A stretch of 64,000 nt of DNA from contig JAGYXB010000665.1 in assembly GCA_022495005.1 (NCBI GenBank), positions 2,294,001-2,358,000 of the forward strand. The letters run 5' to 3'. How positions within the stretch are numbered: the stretch's first letter is position 1; each line of letters opens with the position of its first letter. The notes beneath the pieces are model-generated. The model saw nothing but the letters and a program-made list of their open reading frames with translations, did not search any database and was not told the origin of the DNA. The position numbers and the translations under genes are program-made. Origin of the DNA: Rhyacophila brunnea. Taxonomy: Eukaryota; Arthropoda; Insecta; Trichoptera; Rhyacophilidae. Positions 35,380-46,519 of the stretch are shown one piece after another.

Positions 35380-37665
35380 AAGTTAAGTACCTACCCATGG
35401 TCGATAGTAATAATTAAAATTTAATTAATTGTGTAAGCACCATTGAATGCGTTAGTAGTTGATAAAAAGAAAATGGTGACATATTTTTGACATCTTGTTT
35501 TGGTGACATACGTACGTACATACTGTTCGTTGAAATTTCGCGTAATTGTTGTTATAGATAAATAAATAAACTTGTGATACAAATGCAATGTATTTTCTAC
35601 TGGTGCTGGAAAATACATCTCGGAGTATATTATCTAACTGTGAAAAGGTTGCTATTAATCAATCTGAAATCGAAATGACTTGCAGCTAATTTGATCATAA
35701 GCTACTTTCAGCTACACTTACACAAGAGAAGTTTTATCCAGCCTTTTTTATAAAAAAAGTTTGTTTCTTATTTTATATTAAAGTATGGTATTTTTTTAAT
35801 TAATGTCAATAATCAAGTTCTTAAATACAACGCAGCCTTCATGTGTCTTTCGTCTTGTAAGCGTGTAATGTTCCGGCGTGCTATGTTGTGACTAGTTATT
35901 TTCATAACATGTGACTCGCATAACACAATATAACGCCATCCACAATGAAGCGCGGGCGCGAAAGCTTTTTGTCGAAAGCTCTCTACATCGCTGAATGTAC
36001 GTCCGCAAAGCTTTTAAGCTCAAACTTAACAATATTCTGTTCCGACTTTCATTGTCGGCTCGTTTGTTAACTTTATCGTATTGACGTGGGTATCGTTGTG
36101 CAATTTATATTTGTCGGAACTTTCGCGTATTCACTTTTCATTGCATTTGTCATGCAATCGAAAATTATGAACTCAACTTTTAGTATGATTTCACGGAGCT
36201 TTGTTAAATTTAAATTTGTGATTTGAAACTAAAATAAAACTTTTGGTGTTACAATATTGTTTATTATGCGTATTATCGTTTCACCATCCGTTTTTTAAAA
36301 CAATTAATACGTTATTATTTAAATCATTGTAATTTAACAGTGTTAGTTAATGTATTCGTGTGGTAGCCTTTTAAGTATTGACAAACCGTTTGAAACAAAA
36401 CTGTCAACATAGTTTTTTTTTTTTTACAAAAATCCGCTCAGTTACAGTTTTGTATTCAAACAGTGTTAGAAGTCGATGAAAGCAAATGTTGCTCAGACCA
36501 ATATATATATATCCCAGGACAGGTGATGTCTAATCTATGGCTAGAGATGCCCGACCGGACATCGATTTTTTTATGAAAGAGCTGGAACCCATGAAATCTT
36601 CAAAAGTTTTAATATTTTTGGGCTTCCGGTATAATTCAATTGCTTACTTTACCAAAATTCTCGAAAATTACCATTTGTTTCTGCTAAGTATACGAATACT
36701 CGGAAATATCTGATATTGTATAGACGTCAATATGCCCTCTTGTGTCCACTGATGGGTGGTAGGGGGTTCTATCTAGCTTTGTATATGTTACACGAGGTCT
36801 GACTAATTTATATATGTTGTATTGTATGTACGATAGTCCATTTCGTAAACGCTTGCCGAATCCAAAGTCTCATACTGGGAAATGCCCTCTACACTGATTC
36901 CGAAATTAGTTAAAGGACACGAAACAGTCCCAACATGCCGAAATGCCGACAAAGAAACAACGATATATTTTTTTAAACATCTAATAATGAATATGGAAGT
37001 GCTATCAATAACCTTTCAACCCATTATAATCCTACATTACCCTATCAAAACTTTCTATACATTGAAAACTTTTTTATCGTGATTCGACAATTTTGATTTC
37101 AAATTTTCATTTTAACAAGTTTTCATTTTAACAGTCATTATGAGAAATCTATTCATCGTCGTATAATAATAGTTAATAACTAATAATTACGTGCCATACC
37201 ATATAACCTTCAACATAACCTCCCATGTCAATCATCAATGAATCAACCCCTCCCCATGCCTAGTTTCTCTAACGATGATACGTCATACACACCGCCAAAT
37301 TTATTTATGTTGTCAATCCCAGCTCTGCCATTGCCGCATTTATCTCTTGTATATCATTGGTCATACTGTAGAAGTATTAAGTCGGACCTGCTCATACGCA
37401 ACTAGGTATACTTGTTGACATTTCATTTTTTTTATAAACAGATTAATACAGTTGACGAATGCTCTTATAGAACGAATTTTATCCAAATTGAAATACGGGT
37501 AAAAATGACATATTCCCGTTTACATATTTTGTTAAAAAGCGGCTTAAATAGTGCCACATATTGTATGTTGTTGCAAATTTAATTCCACCGACATTGCAGT
37601 TACCGTGTTCACTTTAATATTGATATTTTGTATCTAATACAACCACCAATTGTAAAACTGGTATT
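35380..37665. other. Intergenic DNA, nothing assigned
   Basis: No gene recognised. GC-richer patches at 35820-36150 (GAAGCGCGGGCGCGAAAGC) and 37200-37350 have no coding signature. Confidence 0.45.
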
Positions 37666-37758
37666 AGATTAGACCAGGGGGGGAAAGCTGCGGCCCGCCA
37701 GGTATTTTTTTGCGGCCCGATATCATTAATTATACTTCTGATTACGAATAACTGTTTT

Positions 37759-37780
37759 ATATATATATATATATATATAT
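37759..37780. repeat. (TA)n microsatellite
   Basis: About eleven uninterrupted TA units within the GATTAGAC-flanked hAT element. Confidence 0.95.
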
Positions 37781-37824
37781 TTAAATATTGATAATAGATT
37801 AAAATTTGTTTAGCAATAGTACGC

Positions 37825-38207
37825 GATCCATTTTCAATAGATATTGATAGTGTACCTACAACTACAAGCTACAACTTGAGATTATTGATCTGCAGTGTGA
37901 CACTGATTTAAGAGAATTGCATCGTCGTGAAGAAAACTACAAATTTTACAATGCTCTTAATTCAGACAAATTCGACCAACTTAAAGATTATGCAAGAAAA
38001 AGGTTCGTTATTTTTGAATCAACCTATATATGTGAACAACCATTTTCGATCATGAACCTCAATAAAAATTCTTTACGATCAAATATCTCCGATGCCCATT
38101 TACAAGCCGTTTTGAGAATATCAACTAGAAAATTAACACCTGAATTTAAAAAAAATGTACAACAGTTTCATTCTTCTCATTTTTTTTGTAATGTTTATTT
38201 TTCGTGA
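37825..38207 (+). pseudogene. hAT transposase C-terminal region, frameshifted
   Basis: The first part DPFSIDIDSVPTT (from 37825) is out of frame with the rest. From 37869 the frame reads LQLEIIDLQCDTDLREL, then HRREENYKFYNAL, and later FESTYICEQPFSIMNLNKN, SLRSNISDAHLQAVLRISTR. These are the LQ.ELIDLQ, FGSTY.CEQ.FS.M...KS..RS.L.D.HL...LRI segments of GTF2IRD2/SCAND3-like hAT transposases, in the right order. The BED finger, RNase H-like core and most catalytic residues are missing, and the frameshift kills the rest. An ATG at 37917 opens 96 codons, but a functional protein is unlikely. Confidence 0.9.
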
Positions 38208-38319
38208 TAATAAATAGTGTATATCTAAAGATGGTATTTTACTTGCGGCCCGCCGCTCATTTTGAATTCTTGAATTTGGCCCTCCAGCCAAAAAGTTTGC
38301 CCGCCCTGGATTAGACTAT

Positions 38320-39130
38320 AAAAATCTTTGCCAAAGTTGTTTTATCCAATGTCACAGTAATTATTTTAAGAGCACTCTTTTATAAAACACTAGATGGTAT
38401 AATATTACTCTGCGTAAAATATTCCATAAAAGCTATGTTTAAAAATGGGCAACGAATGTATGTTGGTTTGTGTGTTTATGTTTCCAATCTTTTATTTCTG
38501 TTTTTGTAATTTGGGTGGCGATTATTATATAGCATTTCATATTGTTGGTGTTCTGCAATCGATGATTTCGTTGGTTAATTTCATGGCGTCTTTCATTTGG
38601 AAACAAATTATCACTGCAGTAAGTGTACAGTGACCCAGTATTGCCATGTTTACTACAATTTCACTACCTAGATCTATTATTTTTAATATCGGATTATAGG
38701 TCGCTCAATGTGTATGATTTTTAGGAGATACTTGTCAAATTATAACAATAGAAGGCCAATAATCTATTTTTATCAAGTGAAATCGTTGATTTTGATACAT
38801 TTTTGTCAATATATCTACTACATTTTGAAAATTTCAAAGCACTCTTTACTTATAATATACCTACTATATATATGATAAAAGATAACGTCGTGCTATTTAT
38901 AACATTTTATAAAATACACCTGTAAAAGATTTTATAATATAACAATGTTTTATATCTTTAATAGTCTAATAACGGTCAATGGGAATGGACACTTCTACAT
39001 AATGTTGTTTTCGTAATACATATTATCATGTGCCTGCCTAGTATTTTTGTGTTATTTTTGAAAGTAGGTAGCTAAGAATTTGAAGTTCCTATCTATCTAC
39101 TTTTACGCATGTTGTACTCATTCGCTATTC
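38320..39130. other. AT-rich intergenic DNA, nothing assigned
   Basis: No gene recognised. The 62-codon frame at 38445-38633 is hydrophobic by AT composition and has no supporting signal. Confidence 0.45.
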
Positions 39131-39139
39131 ATGCCGAAT

Positions 39140-39530
39140 CTTCTATGCGGAGCGCTTACAAAGAGTAAGCACACTTTTATGTGTTCGAGGCTTCGATTTA
39201 TCGTTATTTAACGTGTTTCCCCGGAAGCGAACAGTTTTCCGATGCACGGCGCGGCAAATTTTCGCCGTCCGCGCGATCTCCTCTTTGTCACTCCGGCAAT
39301 TTGCGCGCCCTCCCGGGGCTCCCCCTCCCCACTTGGTTGGCGCAGCAATCAGGGGCATTCCCGATTTGCATGTTCGAAGGCCGCGGCTGCGTTTGTCCGT
39401 TCATTGTTTGATCGGACGTATCGAACAAACAAACCGAACGGAAATTTCATACACATTACCGACGAGCTTTTCACTCCTCGATTCACTTTGTCGAACACGC
39501 TCCGCACAGACGATGAAATGTGTAATTTGT
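39140..39530. other. CpG-rich island without coding signature
   Basis: This is the most GC-rich stretch of the window: GATGCACGGCGCGGC, GCGCCCTCCCGGGGCTCCCC, GGCCGCGGCTGCG. Several overlapping frames on both strands (longest 109 codons, 39213-39542) simply reflect lack of stop codons in GC-rich DNA and have no motif. A CpG-rich block in AT-rich insect DNA could be a promoter, a conserved enhancer or an unrecognised exon. No TATA-like or initiator signal could be assigned. Confidence 0.5.
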
Positions 39531-39724
39531 GTTAATATCTGAACACACTGTGTGACCGATGTAATCTCGATTGATAGTTAGCACATTGGTAGGTATATCA
39601 TTTAAGCATTGATTGATTTCAAACATTTTTTGTTTGACTTTCAGATAGTAGATGTCATTACAAATTGATTGATTTCATAATACTTAAATAAATTTAATTA
39701 AAATTAAACTCAGTATCGTCATTA

Positions 39725-39802
39725 TCAACCGGTGTAGATCCACTGTTGGATGAAAGCCTCCCCCAGCTCCTTCCACTCTTCTCGGTTTCTAGTAATTCGC
39801 TG
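39725..39802 (-). pseudogene. LINE C-terminus, remnant
   Basis: The minus strand reads QRITRNREEWKELGEAFIQQ then WIYTG and a stop. (DR/NR)..W..LGEAFIQQW is the very end of a common insect LINE open frame. Upstream, to about 39880, RIDDEAIERIYVT in another frame continues the tail, so there is at least one frameshift. Everything else of the element is gone. Confidence 0.82.
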
Positions 39803-39889
39803 TCACGTATATTCGCTCGATGGCCTCATCGTCGATCCTCGTTGGACTTGTTGGCCGTAATCCTTATCGTCCTTGCCCTAGAAACAAAC

Positions 39890-41070
39890 AAAACCCTATA
39901 ATATGACTAAACTATTAATATATCGATAACTTTGTCACTTACGAGGTGTCGTTTCTTAACCCTCGAAATGCTTATACTTCCGCAATATTGAAATCTTTGA
40001 TTTCATTTATACTATGCTTGCTATAAAAGCTTTTCGTCGGGAATTATTAACAGTAACAGTTCCTCTTAATGTTATAAAAAAACTATACCTAGTGTAGCAT
40101 TTACACCAGTTTGTGAAGATTTACCGCGCAAACCATTAGACGTCAGTGCGCACCGTAGGAAACAAATCACTTTAAAATATCCGAAAGCCATGTCTTTCCG
40201 TTTTAACAATCCAGAGTTCAACAGATTTTCCGCTTTATATTTCTTGAAGTTTTGCGGAAGTGAATGAATCCTTGTGGTTTATTAAGTATTCATAGCTTTC
40301 GTTCGATTGCAGCAATTCGGAACCAACACTAAAACGTGGCTACATTATTCTCCAGGGTAATAATTTCCTGTGTTTGACTGCTTTTTCTTTATCCTCACTA
40401 ATACAAAAAACCACACCCTTTGACTGAATTTTGTTCATGTCTAAAATATGTGCACATAACCACAAAATCTCCATCGTCTTATCACATTCAGTATACCTAC
40501 CTACTTAAAAATAACTGTGTAAGTTCTGGATGAAATAAAATTTTACTTTTCTCCTTTCATCTGCCAAATTCTCATATTATAATAAATAGGTTTTATACAA
40601 CAATCCAAATCGAGACCAAAATGATAATTGGAATACAGTATATTTTACAATAAATAAATTTCCTACCCTTACGTCACCTAACTTAACCTAACTATTCTTA
40701 ATTTTAAGATTTCTGCTTATCTTTAAATTATAATTACTTAGATGGACGGACCACACCAAAAATACTACGGGTTTTCCTATAACAGGTATCGCTGAATGAC
40801 AAGAGGGGTGGAGCTAAGCCGAGGAGAAGGCTGTCAGATGGTGAAATCATCCCGGTCACAAAAGTAGCAAAGTAAAGCAGAAGACTTGTAACTAACTCTA
40901 CCTCCGATTACTCTACACTACATCGGCGATGAGAGAGAATATGTGCCTTTAATTACGTGGTCAAAAACATACATATATTTGGCAATAATTAAAATAAATC
41001 ACCGAATGTAGGAGAGGCTTGGTATAGGTCAGCAGATGTTATGTATAAGGAGATTCTCTTGGCTATACAA
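39890..41070. other. Intergenic DNA, nothing firmly assigned
   Basis: No gene recognised. A phrase at 40800-40860 (GAGCTAAGCCGAGGAGAAGG) could be another decayed LINE tail, but the frame is not convincing. GC-richer patch at 40110-40340. Confidence 0.4.
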
Positions 41071-41079
41071 ACATCGTAA

Positions 41080-41731
41080 GAGCGGAATGCAGAAACATTT
41101 GTCATAACTAAAATTTCCGTAGCAAAAAATACTATGCAGAAACATTGTCCTTAGTTAAGATCATTTCTATTCAAAATAATACCATATTTAAAAATTCTCT
41201 TTCCTATAGTTTAGGTAAATTATTTTATAATTGTTAAACGATGACAAAAATATGACAACTGCATTTTATAAATGCAATAACTATAAATACATATTAATAT
41301 TTAATTATAATACTCTTATGTTTCCGTTATAAGTCATTATACGTGATTCCACAGGCACCGCAAGATATTTTTTTAACATGGTAACACTAGTGTCAAGTGT
41401 CATTCTATCATCTGGCATCTTGTATTTCTGCTGGCTGGCGTATAAAAGTAAAATAATATTCTGCAAGTACATGCCAAACGAATTAACACTATCAATATCC
41501 ATATTGAGATACATTGTTAAATGAATTTGAGTGTATGGACTGTTTTATAGACATGCGAATTTAATTAGCAGCTGTCGGTGGTAAATGGTAATACAGAAGG
41601 GGGCGTGTTCATAACAATAGTAGTCTATGGTTAAGGATTCCTTAACTCTATACTCAGGATTGTCTATAGTTAAGTCATCCTTTTCGGCGACTTATCCTTA
41701 GGAACGAAATCTTAGATTGTGCATGCTGCTC
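41080..41731 (-). mobile_element. PIF/Harbinger-like element, copy 2, TSD TAA
   Basis: TAA at 41077-41079 and 41732-41734 flanks GAGCGGAATGCAGAAAC and, inverted at the other end, GAGCAGCATGCACAATC. The whole 652-bp body is the reverse complement of 17877-18531 with scattered substitutions and small indels. Copy 2 keeps a 69-codon frame. It is non-autonomous: no DDE nuclease and no Myb-like partner is present. Confidence 0.87.
41305..41514 (-). CDS. Small ORF inside Harbinger-like element, function unknown
   Basis: A 69-codon frame begins MYLNMDIDSVNSFGMYLQNI and ends VPVESRIMTYNGNIRVL. I recognise no domain. The other copy of the element (17877-18531) has the same start and about 35 parallel codons before a 1-base deletion. 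The frame may be the leftover 5' part of a transposon gene whose remainder was deleted, or chance. It lies about 217 bp inside the end that carries GAGCAGCATGC. Expression as a protein is unproved, hence the low confidence. Confidence 0.3.
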   Translation of the reverse strand: MYLNMDIDSVNSFGMYLQNIILLLYASQQKYKMPDDRMTLDTSVTMLKKYLAVPVESRIMTYNGNIRVL

Positions 41732-41739
41732 TAAGTGGT

Positions 41740-42170
41740 TAAATGTCCAAGGCGTTAGGGATGTGATACGACTGGAACAGCTTAAGGCTATATACTGCAA
41801 ATTGGTCGCCAACCTTCGATAGAAGAAGGCACCGCAAGAAGTAAACAGACACAAGACGTTCACGGCATAACAGAAATAGACAAAGAAATAAAAGCAGCAT
41901 AAAGAGTAAATACAAACATTATAAAGTAGGGTAAGTATACGTTTTATAATTTTGCACATTTTTGCACTTTTTACTACACTGATAGGCCTCGTTGCCTGAT
42001 TACTTCGTATAAAATTAGATCGAATGATATTCACTTTTATTAATATATGTAGTAATAAATAAATAGATAATATATGTAAAACATATATTTAGAATATATT
42101 ACATCATTTTCATTCTAGAACCGCGGCGACTGCAACGTTATGCAGCGTATACTCTACAAGTACTTACATA
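41740..42170. other. Intergenic DNA, nothing assigned
   Basis: The 119-codon minus frame at 41675-42034 overlaps the end of the Harbinger-like element and has no motif. A slightly GC-richer patch at 41740-41880 is unrecognised. Confidence 0.4.
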
Positions 42171-42174
42171 AAAT

Positions 42175-42330
42175 TACGTCAAATGAGCTAAATAAGACCC
42201 TATTTTAAGAATTTATTAAACAATGTTCATCTAAACTCATAGTGACGTGGGTGGATTATATCAATATCCGAAGCGGTTTGGTGTAACATAGTTATTGGTC
42301 TCCAAAATGGCGTCACTATTATAAAACTCA
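42175..42330 (+). repeat. Dispersed repeat B copy
   Basis: TCAAATGAGCTAAATAAGAC, CCCTATTTTAAGAATTTAT, ATATCCGAAGCGGTTTGG and AACATAGTTATTGG match 47625-47750 in order. The sense and class are not certain; it may be the 3' portion of a LINE. Confidence 0.78.
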
Positions 42331-42339
42331 AAATCAGTG

Positions 42340-43840
42340 GCTGACGCGGGCTAGTGCGTCAATTTCATTTTTTTTGAAACATGGCGGAATGCATTAGCAC
42401 CATGTACATCGAAATAGCCATCTTTCGGCGCTTAAACCACTATGAAGTAAAAAAAAAACTAAATTCCTCACTATTATAATGCATTAGTTTTCATCCCTTA
42501 TGGATGCATTTATATATGCCATACATATACAAGCTAAATAACATATATAAGGAAAAAATATTGATTCATTACTCTTAATTACATCTTTCCATCAAGGCCT
42601 ATCACATAATGAACATTGTTGTAAAGTTGTTTATGAATTATAAATACATCACGGTGCACATAAGTCATAAGGAAACAAATGGAAACGTTTCATATGACGT
42701 GAACTCGCATACCTTCGCTCTAGCATATTAATTAAGTTCTCTGAATCGTACACGTGCCTCCATGACTAGGAAACAGTTACTTTACTCTTCCCGCGAAAAT
42801 ATTCGTACTACGGGATATCTCTGTGTTCCACTCAAAACTTTGCAGTATTTAATATATTTTATGACAACGTTTCGCGTTCCTCTGAAGGCGGCGGCTGCCA
42901 GCGCCTGCAATGCAGGTTATAAGGCATATCGTAGAGTAAAGGTATGTCGTGATAACTGCAGTTTCCATTTGTCCCGTGTAACAGGATATTGAAAATGTAG
43001 TAACATTAAAATTATTAATTTTGTGCGCACTGCACTGCTTATATATCTGCTTACTGGCCATAAAGACAAACAGTATGCATGAATACAATGATGCCTTTTC
43101 AAATACATAACGTGATCATTGCTGAATACTGATTCAATTATCTCTAGTCAAGAATATAACTATAAAGTTTTTAACTGTCATAGAAAACTATATAATTATA
43201 TAAAATAAAAATATATCGTAGGCAGGTACTTTATCCGCATAATTTAACCACTCTCAGCGGTTTCCTTCGTTTAGAATATTTATATGGACATTGTTGTCAT
43301 AACTAGATACTGTTATTAATACTGTTTTTTTTTTTAAATTTTATAATTGTAACATGTATTTTATGGTATCCAAAAAATAATGTCCATCTGAAATTTAGTA
43401 AACGAATGTAAATATTCCTGATTCCGATTAAATTGTTTATGTACGAGTACATTAAATTGGTAAATACATTTGGTTCTACATTGAAATTGGTATTCGAATA
43501 TTGAATTATTTTAATATTACTTTCTTTTTTATCTTATTTAATAATGTTTTGTTCAATAAGTCAATAATTAGATTATGTTTAAATTGCTATACCAATATTT
43601 TATTTTATCACACAAAACAATTCCATTCTAAACATACAAAACCAGTTCAGATCTTTATGAAAATTATGCTGATGATGTAGGTGGTACATAATTGCTCTTC
43701 ACCAACAATTCACCGTTATTACGTAAATAATTACCTGTAATTATTATTCAACTAGGTATATTATATTTCTGGTATAAATAAAACAGAATACTAATAAACA
43801 GTGCCCCTAAATACAATGTATGTTAAAATATGTATTTGTC
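42340..43840. other. Intergenic DNA with a GC-richer patch (42740-43000)
   Basis: No gene recognised. The patch includes CTCTGAAGGCGGCGGCTGCC and has overlapping frames on both strands without motifs. The rest is AT-rich. Confidence 0.42.
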
Positions 43841-43842
43841 CC

Positions 43843-44045
43843 ACAATGGCCAGGCTTATTATGTCGTGAGTCCTGGGTTAGAATCTGAATCACCGTTTTT
43901 TTTTCAATGTGTGTTTGGAGCCGGAGTACAGAGTATTATGCCCATAGGCTGAACAAGTGGCCAACATCCTTTTTTCCTAAGAAAAAAACAAATGTTTATA
44001 ATATTATGATCTTATTGGGATCGAACATGTTAAAAAAAGTATGTA
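43843..44045 (+). mobile_element. SINE family A, diverged copy
   Basis: ACAATGGCCAGGCTTATTAT, GTCCTGGGTTAGAATC, TTTTCAATGTGTGTTTGG, GCTGAACAAGTGGCC and TCTTATTGGGATCGAACATG follow the order of the intact copy at 46044. Both the tRNA-like head and the body are present but diverged. Confidence 0.75.
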
Positions 44046-44049
44046 AATG

Positions 44050-46035
44050 AATGTTGTCTGCTTAATCCAATACCTACCATGTTCCTCTCACTTTTCGTTG
44101 TACCATGTTTATTTTACGAACGTTAATAATATTTGAGAGGAGGTATGTAGAACAGTAAAATATTATATAATACAAATAGAATTTTTGATTCGGAAAGGTT
44201 AGTAATATCATTAGGTTTATTTTAATCTAAATATACAAACACTGCTTCACGAAAAATAAACGAAAAGTCACATATTTTTTCAGATCTAACATTTGATTCA
44301 AACTTCAAAGGCTGGTTCTGGATAGTATTTATACTTTGAGCCTGTTTTATATTTTTCGCATAAATATTATCATAATAATTCATCTCTTTTGATAAATCTA
44401 CGCCATACCAAGAAAACTGCGCAGTGAAAGAGACTGTAAAAACAATGTTTATAAATTGTTTAAAAATGTTAAAATACTGTTTGTATATTTTGATTAGAGT
44501 CATGTCATCTGTTTGACTTACGAACGCATTATTTTCGACATTGACACTTGCGATACACAAATTTAATATTTTGCCCCTGCGTGTTTCCTTTCCCTTTCTA
44601 CCCATATTCCATTTTGCCTTTCTTGACATTAATATCAGTCAGGACTTCTTTGCCGTACACAAAACTGAAAACTTTGATTAATGTTGGTATACTTAACTTA
44701 CTTACAGTAGCTATTAACTACACACTTATAAGAAGCAAGACTATCCGGGGTTGGTTCTTGCTTCCTCCAACAACCCTCTTAACTTGTCCACATTCAATGT
44801 GGCCGCTTTCTAATTCGGTAGTCCAGGCATACGAATACGGCAGTCATACATTTTTCGACACATTATTGGATTTCTTTCTTTGTTGATTCTGATTTAGCCA
44901 GTCCAGTCTCCTATATTAATTGGTTGAACTGCGATGAAACTTTCATTTAGATTTTTAAGCTGCCGTCCCTGGTTGGCCTATAAATATGGCGAAGAATTTT
45001 ATCTTTCAAAACTTTTCGGAGCTCATCTATTTAACGTAGGTAACTTACTTTCACCATATCACACTCGAACATCGTAGCATAGGACAAGCACAAGGTCACG
45101 CTATTTTAATCTGTACATTCTGCGTTTCCGACTTCCGGTTCGGTCACGGATTTTCCTTTTCCAGTTCACCGTCTGACAGCACAATTATGTATTCAATTTA
45201 ACCTTATACCGATCTGATTGTATACAGTTATGCTTTTATACCAAAGCTTTTTAGTCATTGAAATTACCTATTTGGAGGTGTGCTGAGGTGGTGGTAGATA
45301 CGCTGTTGTTGCTTTAATGTTAGGAGGAAAGTTTATTGGTTGATGCAATAATAAGGATGATGATGTGAGATTATAATCGCGAGGTAATGATGTACCCATA
45401 TATGAGATCGATTAGAGAGATTAATTATAAGAATGCACTGGGCGACTTGATTCGAGTGGAATAACGGATGTACTATGTCGAGTTAAGAACTCGTGATAAT
45501 AGCAGCACGTCTCGTGACGGACTCCATGAGTTGAGTGAGGATTCATAGATTTTCCTCCTTATTTATATTAATGCAGCACATATATTACAATAGATGTTGT
45601 CGTAATTTTATTACCAATCAAAACAAACACTACTGATCTAGGTATGATTGAGGAAACGCTGACAATTATTATTGTTCTAATGTTTTGTTTTAACAACAAA
45701 ACCTACATTACTACTACTAATTTAATGCTCAGTGGTATGATTGATACGCCTACATATCATTACATCGGTCATAGCGATATTCTTGTAGGTACATATTTAG
45801 ATTTTTATTCATCATCATTTCATTTCATAGAACATGAGAATGATGAAAATATTTGACATCTACATTTTCATACAATTATCAATACAATTTTGACCAGTAA
45901 ATCAATACAGAGTGAAAATGTGGCGAGATATGACTTAAAAGACGCAATAGAAGAAGACCGTCACTTGCATAGGTAGGTATTCATTTGAACTGCCATTTTT
46001 TCATTCTAAAATAATTTTGTTGCAAGTAAAAATTA
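44050..46035. other. Intergenic DNA, nothing assigned
   Basis: No gene recognised. The 135-codon minus frame at 44222-44629 is AT-driven and lacks any motif. GC-richer patches occur at 44720-44830 and 45090-45190. Confidence 0.42.
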
Positions 46036-46043
46036 ATTTTATT

Positions 46044-46298
46044 CCCACCGTGGCCGCGCGGCTTAAGCGTTGGACTATCACGCCGTGGGTCCCAGGTTCG
46101 AATCCTGGGTATGGCAAGTACACATATTGTTTTTCAATGTGTGTCTGTCAGGGTATGGACCTAATAGGTTGAGCAAGTGGCTGACATCCATTTCTCGTAA
46201 AAAACAAAATCTGTTAATACAAACCTCTACTCTGTAGAGGCCCATATGATCCTATTAGGATCGGACATGGTCGAAAGACAAAAAAGAAGAAAAATTAA
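46044..46298 (+). mobile_element. SINE family A, full-length tRNA-derived copy
   Basis: The head CCACCGTGGCCGCGCGGCTT continues AAGCGTTGGACTATCACGCC and CCAGGTTCGAATCCTGG. It has an A box (TGGCCGCGCGG), a B box (GGTTCGAATCC) and an intact T-stem, closest in layout to tRNA-Ser/Leu. The acceptor ends do not pair and no variable arm is intact, so it is a SINE promoter rather than a tRNA. A body of about 150 bp and an A-rich tail (46275-46298) follow. Relatives lie at 1250, 12520, 43843 and 50478. Confidence 0.87.
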
Positions 46299-46320
46299 AC
46301 CACCGATTTCGCTAACTAAG

Positions 46321-46515
46321 CGGCTCTCGTGGTGCAGTGGGTAAGGCGCTGGCCTTCCACCCGAGAGTTCTGGGTTCGATTCCCGGTCATGACAAAAACA
46401 TTTATGTGTTTTTCTCAAAGCCTGGGTGTTTGTGATTGTTCAAAATTACTAACAACCACCTTGTACGAAAAAGCAAGGACATGGTTATTAATAATTCAAA
46501 AAAAAAAAAATTTCG
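46321..46515 (+). mobile_element. tRNA-derived SINE, family D, with poly(A) tail
   Basis: The head CTCTCGTGGTGCAGTGGGTA, then AGGCGCTGGCCTTCCACCC and TGGGTTCGATTCCCGG, resembles tRNA-Gly(TCC): A box-like TGGTGCAGTGGG, anticodon region CTTCCAC and B box GGTTCGATTCC. The 5' GGCTCTC does not pair with the 3' GTCATGA, so it is not a functional tRNA. A body of about 110 bp ends in an A run of 13 (46498-46510). It lies 22 bp after the family A SINE, in the same orientation. Confidence 0.85.
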
Positions 46516-46519
46516 CTAA

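Larger units (their letters stand above)
37675..38308 (+). mobile_element. hAT element, 8-bp TSD GATTAGAC
   Basis: Exact duplications GATTAGAC at 37667-37674 and 38309-38316 flank CAGGGGGGGAAAGCTGCGGC and, at the right, AAAAAGTTTGCCCGCCCTG. Sub-terminal GCGGCCCGCC motifs occur on both sides (37690-37720 and 38246-38256). At 634 bp it is internally deleted but keeps a recognisable transposase tail on the plus strand. A (TA)n run at 37759-37780 lies inside. Confidence 0.95.

Noticed and set aside
39213..39542. 109-codon frame in the CpG-rich island
   Set aside because: Three overlapping frames on two strands are open there at once, as expected in GC-rich DNA; no motif.
41675..42034. 119-codon minus-strand frame
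   Set aside because: Starts in unique DNA and runs into the end of the Harbinger-like element; no motif.
44222..44629. 135-codon minus-strand frame
   Set aside because: No recognisable motif, AT-driven residues, and no neighbouring exon or promoter.
46321..46393. Possible tRNA-Gly(TCC) gene
   Set aside because: The T-arm is intact but the acceptor ends do not pair, and a SINE body with a poly(A) tail follows directly.
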